The notes: a model not told the origin generated them from the letters alone. A stretch of 64,000 bases of DNA from DASQPA01 sp963757335 (GCA_963757335.1 CAVWRJ010000023.1:1-64000), one strand, 5' to 3'. Counted from the stretch's first letter, positions 24,495-34,270 are shown. Made by a program: numbers and translations.

Positions 24495-27400
24495 ATGTTG
24501 CCTGAAAAATTGATTCGTCGATCCCAGCTCCCGGCCCTCCCGGCCCTCCCGGCTCTCGTCGCCCTCGTCCTCGCCTGCCTCGTCGCGGCGGCGGCCGTGC
24601 CGGCTTCCGGGGACGACCGGAACACGCTCAAGACCCAGGCCGGGAATCCCTATGTCTTCATCATCCTCGACACCTCGGGCTCGATGAACTGGGCACCGCC
24701 CTCCTGCACGCTGGTGACGAACCCGGACGGGTCGATCCAGACCAATCCGGACGGAACCCAGAAGTGCACTCCCGTCGCCCCCTGCCCGACCGGTGACTGC
24801 TACATGCCGAGGAACGGTGACGACCCGGGCGCGAAGATCTACCAGGCCAAGCAGGCCATCACCCAGGCGCTACAGAAGGTAGCCAACATCAACTGGGGCT
24901 TCGCGTCCTACAACCAGGACGGCCTCAACCTGCGTTCCAAGCACTGGCTCTATCAGGCATCCGTCGCCGGCCCCGTGCTCCCGGGCTACGGTGCCTATCC
25001 GGCGATCGGTGCGCAGGAGGTCTTCGGCTTTCAGTGGCCCTGTTCCGAAGCTTCAGACACCGGCGACGCTCAGGCCGGCTGCGCCGCGACCACTCCCGCC
25101 GACCTCTCGCAGGCCTACCAACTCGCCCGCGTGCAGCGTCTGCCGAAGGCCAACGCCACTTTCACCACCACCCAGACGTTCTATGTGAAGACCGGCGGTA
25201 TCACCTACAAGATCTCCTACGCGCCGATGGCGGGAGACACGCTCGGCAGCGCGGCGATCCATACCGTCGTCACGACCCTCAAGTGCACCAATGCGAGCTG
25301 CACCACGACTACATCGGTCGCCGGCTCGCCGGTGACGGTGGCCTGGAGCGATGTCGGCGACTTCCTCGGCTGGGACGTCGGCGGCGGCGGCAATCCGAAC
25401 GAAACCTCTCCCGCCATCGACTACTTCAACCAGGCCGACGCCAGCGACATGGGAACGCCCGGCGGCACCTGCAACGGCTGGGATCCCAACACCGACACCG
25501 CGACCGATGCCAACGCCTTCGGCTACTCGGTCCGCCAGCCCACCAACAGCTCGGACGCCCGGGGGGCGACCTTCACGATCGGCGACGTCATTCCCTTCGA
25601 CTGGAAGACCGATCACAACTTAGACATCCAGAAGCGGCTGGCGCCCAACTTAGAGCTCAACCCTGCCGGGCCGCCGGACTACTCGATCGCGAGCTACTTC
25701 AACAATCAACCCTGGGCGGGCGAGACCTTCCTTCGGCTCCCGACCGGCAACATCAAGGACTCGAATGCCGCCAAGTCGATCCATCCACCCCTGATGGCTG
25801 CCGGCGCGACGCCCATCGGCGCCTCCCTGCAATCCTTCCGGCAGTGGTACTCCGGCTGCACGACCTCGAGCACCAAGTGCACCGGCGGCTGGGTGGCGCT
25901 CGCCTCCAACGCGGCGACAGGGGATCCGGTGTTCGCCTGCTCCAAGAAGTATGTGCTCTTCATCACTGACGGCGACGAGACCTGCGCCTCCAATCCCTGT
26001 GGGATGGCGACCAACATCAAGACCGACGGGGTCGTCACCTTCATCATGGGATTCGGCCTGGCCAGCAACACGGGCAACGCCCTGACCTGCGTCGCCGCGA
26101 ACGGCGGCAGCGGCGTACCGTTCTATCCGCAGTCGGAGTCCGACCTCGAAAAAGCGATCATCGGGATCACCGGATCGATCGCCGAGAACCCGACCGCGTT
26201 CGCCTCCGCAGCCGTCCCCTCGGTGCAGGCCGAGACCTCGGACAAGCTGTTCCTGACCAGCTTCTACCCGCTCAACTTCGATTCCTCGAAACCGTCGCAG
26301 AATACCCAGGCCGGCATCTGGGACGGTCATGTCAACGCTTTCTTGAAGCCGCTGCCGCTCACCGCGGCCGGCACTCCCGACCTGAGCCGGACCTGCGGCA
26401 GCCTCGGCGCCAAACCGAGCAGTTGTCTGCTGTGGGACGGCGGCCAGGTCCTCTTGACCCAGGCGCCCACCGCGGCGCAGGCGGCGGCGGGCAACTACCA
26501 GATCGGCAACGGGACCAACCAACGGCGGGTGTTCTACCCTTATGCCAACCTGAGCGGCGACATTCCCACCCCGATCCGCACTTTCACTCCGCCGGCCGGC
26601 AATCCGCCGAGCTCCGACTGGATCGATCTCTGGCTGGGGCTGAAGCTCACCGTCGACCCCCTGAACCTGCCGGCGTCGCAGAACACGACGAAGCAGATCA
26701 TGGCCGATCTGCTGGAGCAGAAGTCGGCCACCGTCTCCTTCACGCTCAATTCGGTCACGACCTCCTTTACGGAGCCCTACGTCCTGGGGGACACCTTCCA
26801 CTCCGATCCGGTCTTCTACAGCAACCCCGACAACTTTCTCACCTATGCCGCGGATCTCTACAGCAACGGCAAGGCCTGCACGAGCAAGCCGTCCGACAAC
26901 CCGGGCTACCGGTGCTACGCCGAGAAGCACCGGAAGCGGCGCAAGATGCTGGTCTTCGGCGCCAACGACGGCCAGGTCCACGCCTTCGACGCCGGCACCT
27001 GGGACACCAGCAAGAAGGACTTCAACAACGGCACGGGCACCGAGGTCTTCTCCTATATCCCGCGTCTCGCCATGCCGGTGATCCGCGATCAGGCGGCGAC
27101 CGGCAATACGACAGAGATCTTCTCGGCCGACGGCACCGTGCGCCTGGAAGACGTGTTCATCGATCCCAAGTACAGCGCCGGTTCCGGACCCTCGGCCGCC
27201 GACCGCGAGTGGCGGACGGTGATGATCGGCGGCTTCCGGGAGGGCGGCAAGCCCAACGGCGGCGGGCAGACCTCCGGCTTCGTCAGCGGCTACTACGCCC
27301 TGGATGTCACCGATCCCGATCCCGTCGACACGAGCTTCGTGCCGACGACGGTCGGTGCGGTCGCGAGCTGCCTGGACACCGGCAGCCTCAACTCCGCCAA

Positions 27401-28691
27401 CTCGAACTGCGGCACCAACCCCTTCCCTTCCGTTCTCTGGGAGTTCACGGATTCGATCGCCGGCTCGCGCTTGGACGAGGACGGCAACAACACGGCCGAC
27501 CTGGGATCGACCTGGTCGGTGCCGACGGTCGGACGCATTCATGTCACCGAGAGCGGCAAGGTGGTCGACAAGTTCGTCGCCATCTTTGGCGGCGGCTTCG
27601 ATCCCAACAACAAGACCAGCCCCCAGGCCGGCAACTGGATCTACATCGTCGACATCGAGACCGGCAAGGCGATCTACAAGCATGTTCTGGCCGGCGCCGC
27701 GGTGGCCGATCCGGCGGTCGTCGACACCAACCAGGACGGTTACCTGGACACCATCTACGTGGCCACCACCGCCGGCTTCCTCTACAAGATGGACATCAGC
27801 AAGGCGGCCGTGCTCGGCGACTACGTCCTGGCGGCGAACACCAGCAACGCCATCCCGAAGTTCGCCACCCCCCAGACGGTCAAGCGGGTGACCGACACCG
27901 CCTGGGACCCGTTCAAGATCTTCGACACCGGCGGCCTGCCGATCTATCTCACCCCCACGACGTTCTTCGTCACCTCGCTCAACCAGTACGCCCTGGCCTT
28001 CGGCACCGGCGATCGCGAGGACCTCTGGAACTGGGTGACGGTGTCGGGCAATCCCGTCCGCTACAGCTTCCACCTGATCGTCGACGAGGGCTTCACCGCC
28101 GCGACCTCGGGCCTGCCGAAGACCGCGGCGCAGTACCAGCAGATCGACTCCCTGTCGGCGAGCGTCACCTCGTCGAGCGACTTCGTGATCACCCCCGGGG
28201 CCGGCAAGAGCCGCGGCTGGTACCTCTACCTGCAGCCGGAGGAGCGCGTCATCACCCAGGCCTTCGGCCTCGAAGGGGTCCTCATCTTCTCGACCTACAA
28301 CCCCGACCCGCCGGGAGGCAACGGGGCGAGCGCCTCCAACTGCGATTACTCGGGGAGCAGCAACAACTACGTGGTCTTTTCGAACAACGCCAACCCGGTC
28401 GCGGTCGTCGGCGGCACGCCGACCCGCTTCACCGTGGTGCAGAAGGAGTTCGTCACCAACCCCTTCATCGAGCAGGGGGCGACCAAGAACTCGCCGGCCA
28501 CCAACGCCAACTCCGAGCAGCTCGACGCCACGCAACAGGGGATCTTGAAGACGCTCAAGCAGTTCTACCCGAAGAACACGAAGTTCGCCAACTATTGGAT
28601 CAGCGTCAGCGGCGTCCGCTCGGACACCGGCTACGTGCGCTACGCGACCATCCCCATCGGGATCATCGTCAAGAACTGGAAGGAGTATTGA
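24495..28691 (+). CDS. pilY1: PilY1-like pilus tip adhesin (vWA plus beta-propeller)
   Basis: A 1398-residue secreted protein. A signal peptide (about 1-38) precedes a von Willebrand A domain whose MIDAS motif DTSGS starts at Asp59; FITDGDETC near residue 490 completes the domain. The last 700 residues form the PilY1 beta-propeller, with MLVFGANDGQVHAFDAGTWD near 817 and a calcium-binding loop DTNQDGYLDTIY near 1076, matching the site needed for pilus extension control in Pseudomonas. Many Cys occur in the vWA part. It lies 28 bases after pilX in the same operon. Such proteins sit at the pilus tip and support adhesion, mechanosensing and assembly. Confidence 0.92.
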   Translation: MLPEKLIRRSQLPALPALPALVALVLACLVAAAAVPASGDDRNTLKTQAGNPYVFIILDTSGSMNWAPPSCTLVTNPDGSIQTNPDGTQKCTPVAPCPTGDCYMPRNGDDPGAKIYQAKQAITQALQKVANINWGFASYNQDGLNLRSKHWLYQASVAGPVLPGYGAYPAIGAQEVFGFQWPCSEASDTGDAQAGCAATTPADLSQAYQLARVQRLPKANATFTTTQTFYVKTGGITYKISYAPMAGDTLGSAAIHTVVTTLKCTNASCTTTTSVAGSPVTVAWSDVGDFLGWDVGGGGNPNETSPAIDYFNQADASDMGTPGGTCNGWDPNTDTATDANAFGYSVRQPTNSSDARGATFTIGDVIPFDWKTDHNLDIQKRLAPNLELNPAGPPDYSIASYFNNQPWAGETFLRLPTGNIKDSNAAKSIHPPLMAAGATPIGASLQSFRQWYSGCTTSSTKCTGGWVALASNAATGDPVFACSKKYVLFITDGDETCASNPCGMATNIKTDGVVTFIMGFGLASNTGNALTCVAANGGSGVPFYPQSESDLEKAIIGITGSIAENPTAFASAAVPSVQAETSDKLFLTSFYPLNFDSSKPSQNTQAGIWDGHVNAFLKPLPLTAAGTPDLSRTCGSLGAKPSSCLLWDGGQVLLTQAPTAAQAAAGNYQIGNGTNQRRVFYPYANLSGDIPTPIRTFTPPAGNPPSSDWIDLWLGLKLTVDPLNLPASQNTTKQIMADLLEQKSATVSFTLNSVTTSFTEPYVLGDTFHSDPVFYSNPDNFLTYAADLYSNGKACTSKPSDNPGYRCYAEKHRKRRKMLVFGANDGQVHAFDAGTWDTSKKDFNNGTGTEVFSYIPRLAMPVIRDQAATGNTTEIFSADGTVRLEDVFIDPKYSAGSGPSAADREWRTVMIGGFREGGKPNGGGQTSGFVSGYYALDVTDPDPVDTSFVPTTVGAVASCLDTGSLNSANSNCGTNPFPSVLWEFTDSIAGSRLDEDGNNTADLGSTWSVPTVGRIHVTESGKVVDKFVAIFGGGFDPNNKTSPQAGNWIYIVDIETGKAIYKHVLAGAAVADPAVVDTNQDGYLDTIYVATTAGFLYKMDISKAAVLGDYVLAANTSNAIPKFATPQTVKRVTDTAWDPFKIFDTGGLPIYLTPTTFFVTSLNQYALAFGTGDREDLWNWVTVSGNPVRYSFHLIVDEGFTAATSGLPKTAAQYQQIDSLSASVTSSSDFVITPGAGKSRGWYLYLQPEERVITQAFGLEGVLIFSTYNPDPPGGNGASASNCDYSGSSNNYVVFSNNANPVAVVGGTPTRFTVVQKEFVTNPFIEQGATKNSPATNANSEQLDATQQGILKTLKQFYPKNTKFANYWISVSGVRSDTGYVRYATIPIGIIVKNWKEY

Positions 28692-28693
28692 TC

Positions 28694-29494
28694 GTGGAGA
28701 CGAAACCCCGTTCGATTTTCCGCTCCGCGCCGCTCCTGTTGCTGGCCGGCGCGGCCCTCGCCACCGGCCTGTCGCGGCCGGCGGCGGCCGACTGGCTGGT
28801 GACCCGGGAGGGGGCGCGGGTCGAGACCCACGGTCCCTGGCAGGTCAAGGGCAAGCTCGTCGTCTTCACGGCGCCCGACGGCACCCTGTCCTCGCTGCGC
28901 GCCTCCCTGGTCGACCTGGACGCCAGCCAGCGCGCCACGGCGGACAAGCAGAAGATGGTGGAGGAGGACATCGCCGTCAAGCCGGCCGAGCGGAAAAAGC
29001 CGATGCGTTCGATCACCGACAAGGACTTCCCCCGTTCCGGCGCGGATCGGCCCGTGGAACCGGGCAAGGCCGATTCTAAAGGCGATAAGGGCGATCTCAA
29101 GAGCGACGCCAAAACCGAGGGAACCAAGGGCGCCAAGAGTGAGACGACGGTCAACAAGGGCAAGAGCAGCCCGGTCGTCGTCGGCAGCTGGCAGAAGGTC
29201 GAACGCGACCAGAAGGACGGGATCGAGCTCTTCGGCGAACTCAAGAACGAATCGGGCGACATCGCCTCGCAGGTGGTGTTGACGGTGACGCTCGTCGACG
29301 AGGCGGGCGGCGTGCTGGCGACCGGCGAAGCGATCCTGACCGCCAACTCGATCGAGCCGCACAGCGCGACCAACTTCCGGGCCGTCTTCCCGAGCGTCTA
29401 CACCTTCGCGAGCGCCAAGTTCGACATCCGGAGCGCGCCGCTCCGGCTGCAGGCCGTCCCCGAACCGACGGACAAGGGCAAGAGCCAGAGTTAG
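28694..29494 (+). CDS. Exported FxLYD-like protein of the pilus operon
   Basis: About 266 residues. A signal peptide (LLLLAGAALATGLSRPAAA) is followed by a short domain (DWLVTREGARVETHGPWQVKG), a charged Lys/Asp/Gly-rich linker (about 105-160), and a C-terminal immunoglobulin-like domain with IELFGELKNESGDIASQVVLTV that resembles the FxLYD domain. The stop of pilY1 overlaps an in-frame TTG at 28688, but AAGGAG is placed better for GTG 28694. Its position after pilY1 suggests a role in pilus assembly or in anchoring the adhesin; no direct function is known to me. A strong terminator follows. Confidence 0.72.
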   Translation: METKPRSIFRSAPLLLLAGAALATGLSRPAAADWLVTREGARVETHGPWQVKGKLVVFTAPDGTLSSLRASLVDLDASQRATADKQKMVEEDIAVKPAERKKPMRSITDKDFPRSGADRPVEPGKADSKGDKGDLKSDAKTEGTKGAKSETTVNKGKSSPVVVGSWQKVERDQKDGIELFGELKNESGDIASQVVLTVTLVDEAGGVLATGEAILTANSIEPHSATNFRAVFPSVYTFASAKFDIRSAPLRLQAVPEPTDKGKSQS

Positions 29495-29517
29495 GCGCTC
29501 GTTCCAGACGCCGAGAC

Positions 29518-29571
29518 GGGGGGGTCCTGGAGCCGCGATCGGGCGCGGCTCAGGGTCCCCCCGGGTTTTTT
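29518..29571 (+). terminator. Rho-independent terminator of the pilV-pilY1 operon
   Basis: GGGGGGGTCC/GAGCCGCG pairs with CGCGGCTC/GGGTCCCCCC (29518-29564, one bulge) and is followed by six T. It ends 2 bases before the convergent regulator's stop codon. Confidence 0.9.
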
Positions 29572-29572
29572 C

Positions 29573-30919
29573 CTAGCGATATTTCGGCACCCCCAAGAGG
29601 TCGTGCTCCCTCACCTTGCGGAGGAGAGTCCGATAGCTCATGCCGAGAATCTCGGCCGCCCGCCGCTTGTCGCCCGCGGTTTGGATCAGCGCCTGGCGCA
29701 CCTCTTCCCGCTCGCCGGTCGTAGCGGGGGAGGTCGGCGGGCGGAGGAGCGCCTCGACGTCGCCGGTCCGGAGCGCCGGCCCCTCGGCCAGGATCAGGGC
29801 TCGTTCGAGGATGTTTCCCAGCTCGCGCACGTTGCCCGGCCAGGGCTCGGCCGCGAGCCGCTCCGCCGCCTCGTCCGGGAGGAGGGGGGGCTCCCGTCGA
29901 TGGCGGCGGGCGATCCCGGCGAGGAGGTGGCGGGCGAGGAGTGGGATGTCGCTCGCCCGCTCGCGGAGCGGCGGCAGCTCGATGGGGAAGACCGCTAGGC
30001 GGAAGTAGAGATCGGAGCGGAACTCGCCCGCCGCCACCATGGCCGCCAGGTCCCGGTTGGTGGCGGCGACCAGCCGGACGTCGGCGCGCTGGGTGCGGCC
30101 GGAGCCGACCCGTTCGAAGGTGCGCTCTTCGAGCGCGCGGAGGACCTTCCCCTGGACCGCCGGCGAGAGCTCGCCGATCTCGTCGAGCAGGAGGGTGCCG
30201 CCCCCCGCCAGCTCGAAGCGGCCGGGCTGGCGCCGGTCGGCGCCCGTGAAGGCCCCCTTCTCGTGGCCGAAGAGCTCGTTTTCCATCAGCGCCTCCGGGA
30301 TCGCCGCGCAGTTGACGGCGATGAACGGCCCCCCTTTGCGCGGTGAGAGGCCGTGGAGGGCTCGGGCGAAGAGCTCCTTGCCGGTGCCGCTCTCGCCCAA
30401 GAGGAGGACGGTGCTCTCGGTGGGCGCCACCCGCTCTAGCATCCGGAGGGCCGCCCGGGTCCGCGGGTGGCGGCCGACGATCGGCGGCGCCCCGGCCACG
30501 GTCCAGACGCCGCTCCCCTCCGCGCCGCCGTCCGCCTCGGAGCTGGCGCCATCGCGGGCGGCGATCGCCCCGGCGATCAGCCGGGCGAGATCGTCGAGCG
30601 CGACCGGCTTCTCCAGGAAGTCGTAGGCCCCGAGCTTCATCGCCTCGACCGCCGTCCCCACCGTGCCGTAGCCGGTCAGCACGACGACCGGCGTCCGCGG
30701 CTGCGCCGCCCGGCTGGCGGCGAGCACCGCGAGCCCCGAGACGTCGGGGAGCTGGAGGTCGGTGAGCACGAGGTCGAAGGTGCGCTCGGCGAGCATGCGG
30801 GTGCCGGCGCTCCCGGTGGCCGCCGCCTCGACCTCGTAGCCCTCCAGGGCGAGCGCCCGCAAGAGCATGCGGCGGAGCGATTCGCGGTCCTCGACGAGCA
30901 GGATGCGGCGGGCCGGCAT
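29573..30919 (-). CDS. Sigma-54-dependent response regulator, NtrC/PilR-like
   Basis: A 448-residue regulator with a receiver (phospho-acceptor Asp in LVLTDLQLPD, near residue 54; Lys in FLEKPV), an AAA+ domain (Walker A GESGTGKE near 175, GAFTGA loop that contacts sigma-54, Walker B GGGTLLLDEIGEL) and a Fis-type helix-turn-helix (RRAAEILGMSYRTLLRKV). It would activate RpoN promoters such as the three found at 12997, 15200 and 21845. It lies at the end of the pilus block, opposite the operon, and is the likely partner of the kinase at 19882. The divergence into a separate unit is unusual, since pilS and pilR are adjacent in many genomes. Confidence 0.9.
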   Translation of the reverse strand: MPARRILLVEDRESLRRMLLRALALEGYEVEAAATGSAGTRMLAERTFDLVLTDLQLPDVSGLAVLAASRAAQPRTPVVVLTGYGTVGTAVEAMKLGAYDFLEKPVALDDLARLIAGAIAARDGASSEADGGAEGSGVWTVAGAPPIVGRHPRTRAALRMLERVAPTESTVLLLGESGTGKELFARALHGLSPRKGGPFIAVNCAAIPEALMENELFGHEKGAFTGADRRQPGRFELAGGGTLLLDEIGELSPAVQGKVLRALEERTFERVGSGRTQRADVRLVAATNRDLAAMVAAGEFRSDLYFRLAVFPIELPPLRERASDIPLLARHLLAGIARRHRREPPLLPDEAAERLAAEPWPGNVRELGNILERALILAEGPALRTGDVEALLRPPTSPATTGEREEVRQALIQTAGDKRRAAEILGMSYRTLLRKVREHDLLGVPKYR

Positions 30920-30921
30920 GG

Positions 30922-32301
30922 CTAGTCCGGGGGCGCGGCGCGCAGGGCCTTAAGGATGGCGGTCACGAGCGTCTCGTCGTCCTCGGGATCGACCGTCCGC
31001 AGGTCGAGGAGGAGCCGGCCCTCCCGCAGGTAGCCGACGACCGGCGGCTCCCCCTGGCGCAGGCGGGCGAGGAGCTCCGGGTCCCCGGGGAGGCCCAAGG
31101 CGGCGCCGGGGATCGGGGCCTCGGGGGCCGCGCCGCCGCCGAGGAAGGCCTCGGCTGGGACGATCTCCGCCCCGGTGGCGAGGGCGAGCCGGTCGAGCCG
31201 CCGGCGCTGCTCGATGGGGTCCGCCCACAGGCGGTCGAGCGGCAGGGGGGCGCCCGCGAGATGAAGCCGGAGCACCGCCTCCAGGGTGGCGAGGCTGGCG
31301 CGGTCGGGGCGGAGAGCGCGGTAGAAGGGATGTTTGCGGCAGCGCCCGAGGAGGTCGCGGCGGCCGACCAGGATCCCCGCCTGGGGGCCGCCCAAGAGCT
31401 TGTCGCCGCTGCCGCAGGCGAGGTCGCAGCCGGCGGCGATCAGCCGGGAGAGGCTGGGGTGGCTGGCGAGCTGGGGCGCGGGATGGGCGGCGAGGAGGCC
31501 GCTCCCCTCGTCGACCAAAACCGGCACCCCGGTCTCCCGCCCCAGCTGGGCGAGCTCCTCGGGGGCCACCGCGGCGACGAACCCGGTCAACCGGAAGTTG
31601 CTCGGGAAGACCTTCAAGAGGAGGGCGGTCTCGGGACCCACCGCGGCCCGGTAGTCGGCGAGCCGGGTGCGGTTGGTGGCGCCGACCTCGACCAGCCGGG
31701 CGCCGGCGGCGGCCATGATCTCCGGGATGCGAAAAGAGCCCCCGATCTCGACCAGCTCGCCGCGCGAGACCACCACCTCCCGTCCCGCGGCGAGGGCGGC
31801 GAGGGCGAGGACGAGGGAAGCGGCGTTGTTGTTGACGACGACCGCCGCCTCGGCCCCGGTCGCCGCCAGGAGCAGGCGCTCGACCCGGGCGTTCCGCTGG
31901 CCCCGTCTCCCCGTGTCGAGGTCGATCTCCAGGTCGCAGTAGGCGGTCAGGAGGTCGGGGAGGGCCGTAGCGACGCTCCGCGGCAGGGGGGCGCGGCCGA
32001 GATTCGTGTGGAGGAAGATCCCGGTCGCGTTGAGCACCCGGCGGAGCGGCGGGCCGAGGGCCGCGGCGAGCCGCTGCCCGATCCGCCCGGGGAGGGCGGC
32101 CAGGGCCGCATCCACCGCGTCTTCGGGCGGCGGCGGCTCCGCGGCGAGCCAGGCGCGCAGGCCGTCGAGCTCGCAGCGCGCTTGGACCCGAACCTGATCC
32201 CGCCCGTATAATGACAGGAGCTTGGCGACGTCAGGGTCGGCGAGGAGTCGATCGACCGCGGGGATCGCGCGACGGGCATCAGAGTTTTTCGCGTCTTCCA
32301 T
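30922..32301 (-). CDS. selA: L-seryl-tRNA(Sec) selenium transferase SelA
   Basis: PLP enzyme that turns Ser-tRNA(Sec) into selenocysteinyl-tRNA(Sec) with selenophosphate. It is 459 residues; the N-terminal domain (IPAVDRLLADPDVAKLLSLYGRD) binds tRNA, RRVLNATGIFLHTNLGRAPL and VVVNNNAASLVLAL are family marks, and the PLP Lys is in CGSGDKLLGGPQAG near residue 300. ATG 32301 is chosen over an upstream TTG. It ends 2 bases before the regulator start, so the two are likely cotranscribed. SelA implies that this genome encodes selenoproteins; selB, selD and tRNA-Sec are not in the window. Confidence 0.93.
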   Translation of the reverse strand: MEDAKNSDARRAIPAVDRLLADPDVAKLLSLYGRDQVRVQARCELDGLRAWLAAEPPPPEDAVDAALAALPGRIGQRLAAALGPPLRRVLNATGIFLHTNLGRAPLPRSVATALPDLLTAYCDLEIDLDTGRRGQRNARVERLLLAATGAEAAVVVNNNAASLVLALAALAAGREVVVSRGELVEIGGSFRIPEIMAAAGARLVEVGATNRTRLADYRAAVGPETALLLKVFPSNFRLTGFVAAVAPEELAQLGRETGVPVLVDEGSGLLAAHPAPQLASHPSLSRLIAAGCDLACGSGDKLLGGPQAGILVGRRDLLGRCRKHPFYRALRPDRASLATLEAVLRLHLAGAPLPLDRLWADPIEQRRRLDRLALATGAEIVPAEAFLGGGAAPEAPIPGAALGLPGDPELLARLRQGEPPVVGYLREGRLLLDLRTVDPEDDETLVTAILKALRAAPPD

Positions 32302-32330
32302 CGCCGTCCTCAAGCCATTCTAGGAGATTC

Positions 32331-33065
32331 GTGGACCCCAAGCGTAGCGTCAAACCCGGTGGAGTGGGCGGTGGACCCTTTGCGAAGGGGCCCCTGTCGC
32401 CCAAGACGGCCCCGCCGTCTCAGCCCTCCCAGCCGGGAGCGTCGGCGGCATCGGCGGGATCGGCGGGATCGGCCGGCCGCTGGCCCGGCAGCTCCTCCCC
32501 CGCGGCCCCTGGAGGCCGCCGGCCGGTGCCGGAGATGCTCGACCAGCTGGGGCGCGACCTCAAGCAGCTCCAGGTCGACTTCGAACGCTTCTTCAACGGT
32601 GCCCTGCCCTTCCCGCCCGAGGAGCTGCGCAACCGCGTCCAGAGCCAGCTGCGCCAGCTGCGCAATCTCAATCTCACCGCCGCGGTCGACAACTTCCGCA
32701 TGGCCGACCTGGAGGCGCGCTACAACACCTACAACGAGCTTTGGAACCGCCGCGTGCGCGACCTCGAAGAGGGCCGGCACGCCGCCCGCCCCGTGGTGGC
32801 GGCTCCCGAGGCCCCGCGCTACGACGTCGAGCGCGGCATCCTCGTCGCCGGGCCCGTCTTACGGGAGGCCGCGGAGGCCCTCTACGAAGCGCTCGCCCGT
32901 TCCGAGGCGCCGAAGTTCGACCTCGACAGCTTCCGCACCTACCTGGAGCGTCAGGCGGTCGCCATCCGGACCCGCACCGGTTGCGGCCAGGTGCAGTTCC
33001 GCCTCGCTGACGAGGACGGCAAGCTAAAACTGAAAGCTCGACCCGTGGGCGAGACCGCGGGTTAG
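32331..33065 (+). CDS. MXAN_5187-like C-terminal domain protein
   Basis: A 244-residue protein that I recognise only loosely. The N-terminal 65 residues are Ser/Ala/Pro/Gly-rich and probably disordered. A helical middle (MLDQLGRDLKQLQVDFERFFNGALPF, then LRNRVQSQLRQLRNLNLTAAVDNFR) is followed by a C-terminal domain (FDLDSFRTYLERQAVAIRTRTGCGQVQFRLADEDGKLKLKAR) resembling the domain named after MXAN_5187 of Myxococcus, whose function is not known. The start is GTG 32331 with TAGGAG before it. It diverges from selA and lies 13 bases from the TPR gene, with which it is probably cotranscribed. Confidence 0.68.
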   Translation: MDPKRSVKPGGVGGGPFAKGPLSPKTAPPSQPSQPGASAASAGSAGSAGRWPGSSSPAAPGGRRPVPEMLDQLGRDLKQLQVDFERFFNGALPFPPEELRNRVQSQLRQLRNLNLTAAVDNFRMADLEARYNTYNELWNRRVRDLEEGRHAARPVVAAPEAPRYDVERGILVAGPVLREAAEALYEALARSEAPKFDLDSFRTYLERQAVAIRTRTGCGQVQFRLADEDGKLKLKARPVGETAG

Positions 33066-33077
33066 AAGGAGATCCTA

Positions 33078-34235
33078 GTGCGTAGAACTCTCACGATCCT
33101 GCTCGTCCTCTCGCTCGCGGCGCTCGCCACCCTGGCGGCGACGCCCGCCCCCCCCAACTTGGCCAAGGCCCTGGAGGCGCAGCGCCAGCTGACCGAGAAG
33201 CGGCCCCAGGACGCGGGGGTCTGGAACGACTACGGCAACCTCCTCCTCCTCGGCAACCATCCGGATGAGGCGGAGTCCGCCTACCGCCACGCCGTCGAGC
33301 TCGACCCGAAGAAGGCTTCGGCCCTCTTCAACTTAGGGCTTTTAGAGCAGCAGCGCGGGCACCAGAAGGAGGCCCTGGCGCTCTACCAGCAGGTGGTCGG
33401 GAGCGAACCCCAGCACGCCTGGGCCCACTACCAGATCGGCTCGATCTACGAGAGCTGGAAGTTAGAGCGCAAGGCGATCGACGCCTACAGCCGCGCCTTC
33501 TCCCTCGACCCGCAGCTCGCCTTCAAGGATGTCAACCCGCAGGTGGTCGACAGCAAGCTGGTGACCCAGTCGATGCTCCAGGCCTATCGCGAGGGCGGAA
33601 AGACCGCCGACGCGCCCAAGATCTACGACGATCCGGGGCGGATCGCGGGTCTCCTCGTGCCCTCGTCGGCCGCCACCTCCGCGGCGCCGGCAGGGGCGGC
33701 GGCCGATGCGACGGCCAAGCCGGATACGAAGCGCCGCCAGCCCACCACTCCCAAGGGTGCCGCCGTTCCGGGTGCCACCTTCCCGGGAGCCGCGGTCCCC
33801 GGTGCGGCCGTCCCCGGCGCAACGGTTCCAGGGGCCGCGGTTCCCGGCGGCGGGACGGTCCTCCGCGAGGGCAACATCGAGCGCGGCAGCCCGGTCGGCC
33901 AGGCGCTCCCCCCGGGCCAGACCCGCCGGCCGCCTCCCCTCCAGGGGCCGTCGCGCGGCGGGGTCCGCGCCGGCGGAGCGGCGCAGGCACAGCCCTGGAT
34001 CCGGCCGCAGACCAACGTCGACGAGGATGAAGAGGACGGCAACAGCAACATCTACGTCCCGCCGCCACCGCCGGTGCCCCAGGGGGCCCAGGTGCCGCCG
34101 AGCGGGGTGATCTACCAGCCGAGCCTGCCGAGCAGCGGCCGCCTGGATGTCAAGGTCCTCCCCGGCCGCACCGGCCACCGGCCGGATCAGCTCGCCGCCG
34201 CCGCCTCAGCCGCCCTGCACCGCAGCCGCGGGTAG
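33078..34235 (+). CDS. Exported TPR protein with pentapeptide-repeat linker
   Basis: A 385-residue secreted or periplasmic protein. A signal peptide (LTILLVLSLAALATLAA) precedes three or four TPR units (about residues 28-145; AGVWNDYGNLLLLGNHPDEAESAYRHAVELDP is the clearest). A Pro/Ala region then holds a tandem GAAVP/GATVP/GATFP five-residue repeat of seven or so units (about 230-262), followed by an acidic patch (DEDEEDG) and a Pro-rich tail. The gene has AGAAGGAGAT before GTG 33078. TPR proteins of this kind serve as assembly scaffolds; nothing shows a partner. A palindromic element (copy C) lies 35 bases after it. Confidence 0.8.
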   Translation: MRRTLTILLVLSLAALATLAATPAPPNLAKALEAQRQLTEKRPQDAGVWNDYGNLLLLGNHPDEAESAYRHAVELDPKKASALFNLGLLEQQRGHQKEALALYQQVVGSEPQHAWAHYQIGSIYESWKLERKAIDAYSRAFSLDPQLAFKDVNPQVVDSKLVTQSMLQAYREGGKTADAPKIYDDPGRIAGLLVPSSAATSAAPAGAAADATAKPDTKRRQPTTPKGAAVPGATFPGAAVPGAAVPGATVPGAAVPGGGTVLREGNIERGSPVGQALPPGQTRRPPPLQGPSRGGVRAGGAAQAQPWIRPQTNVDEDEEDGNSNIYVPPPPPVPQGAQVPPSGVIYQPSLPSSGRLDVKVLPGRTGHRPDQLAAAASAALHRSRG

Positions 34236-34270
34236 CCCTCCGAGAGAACCCCCTTCCTGCCCGGGGAGGG

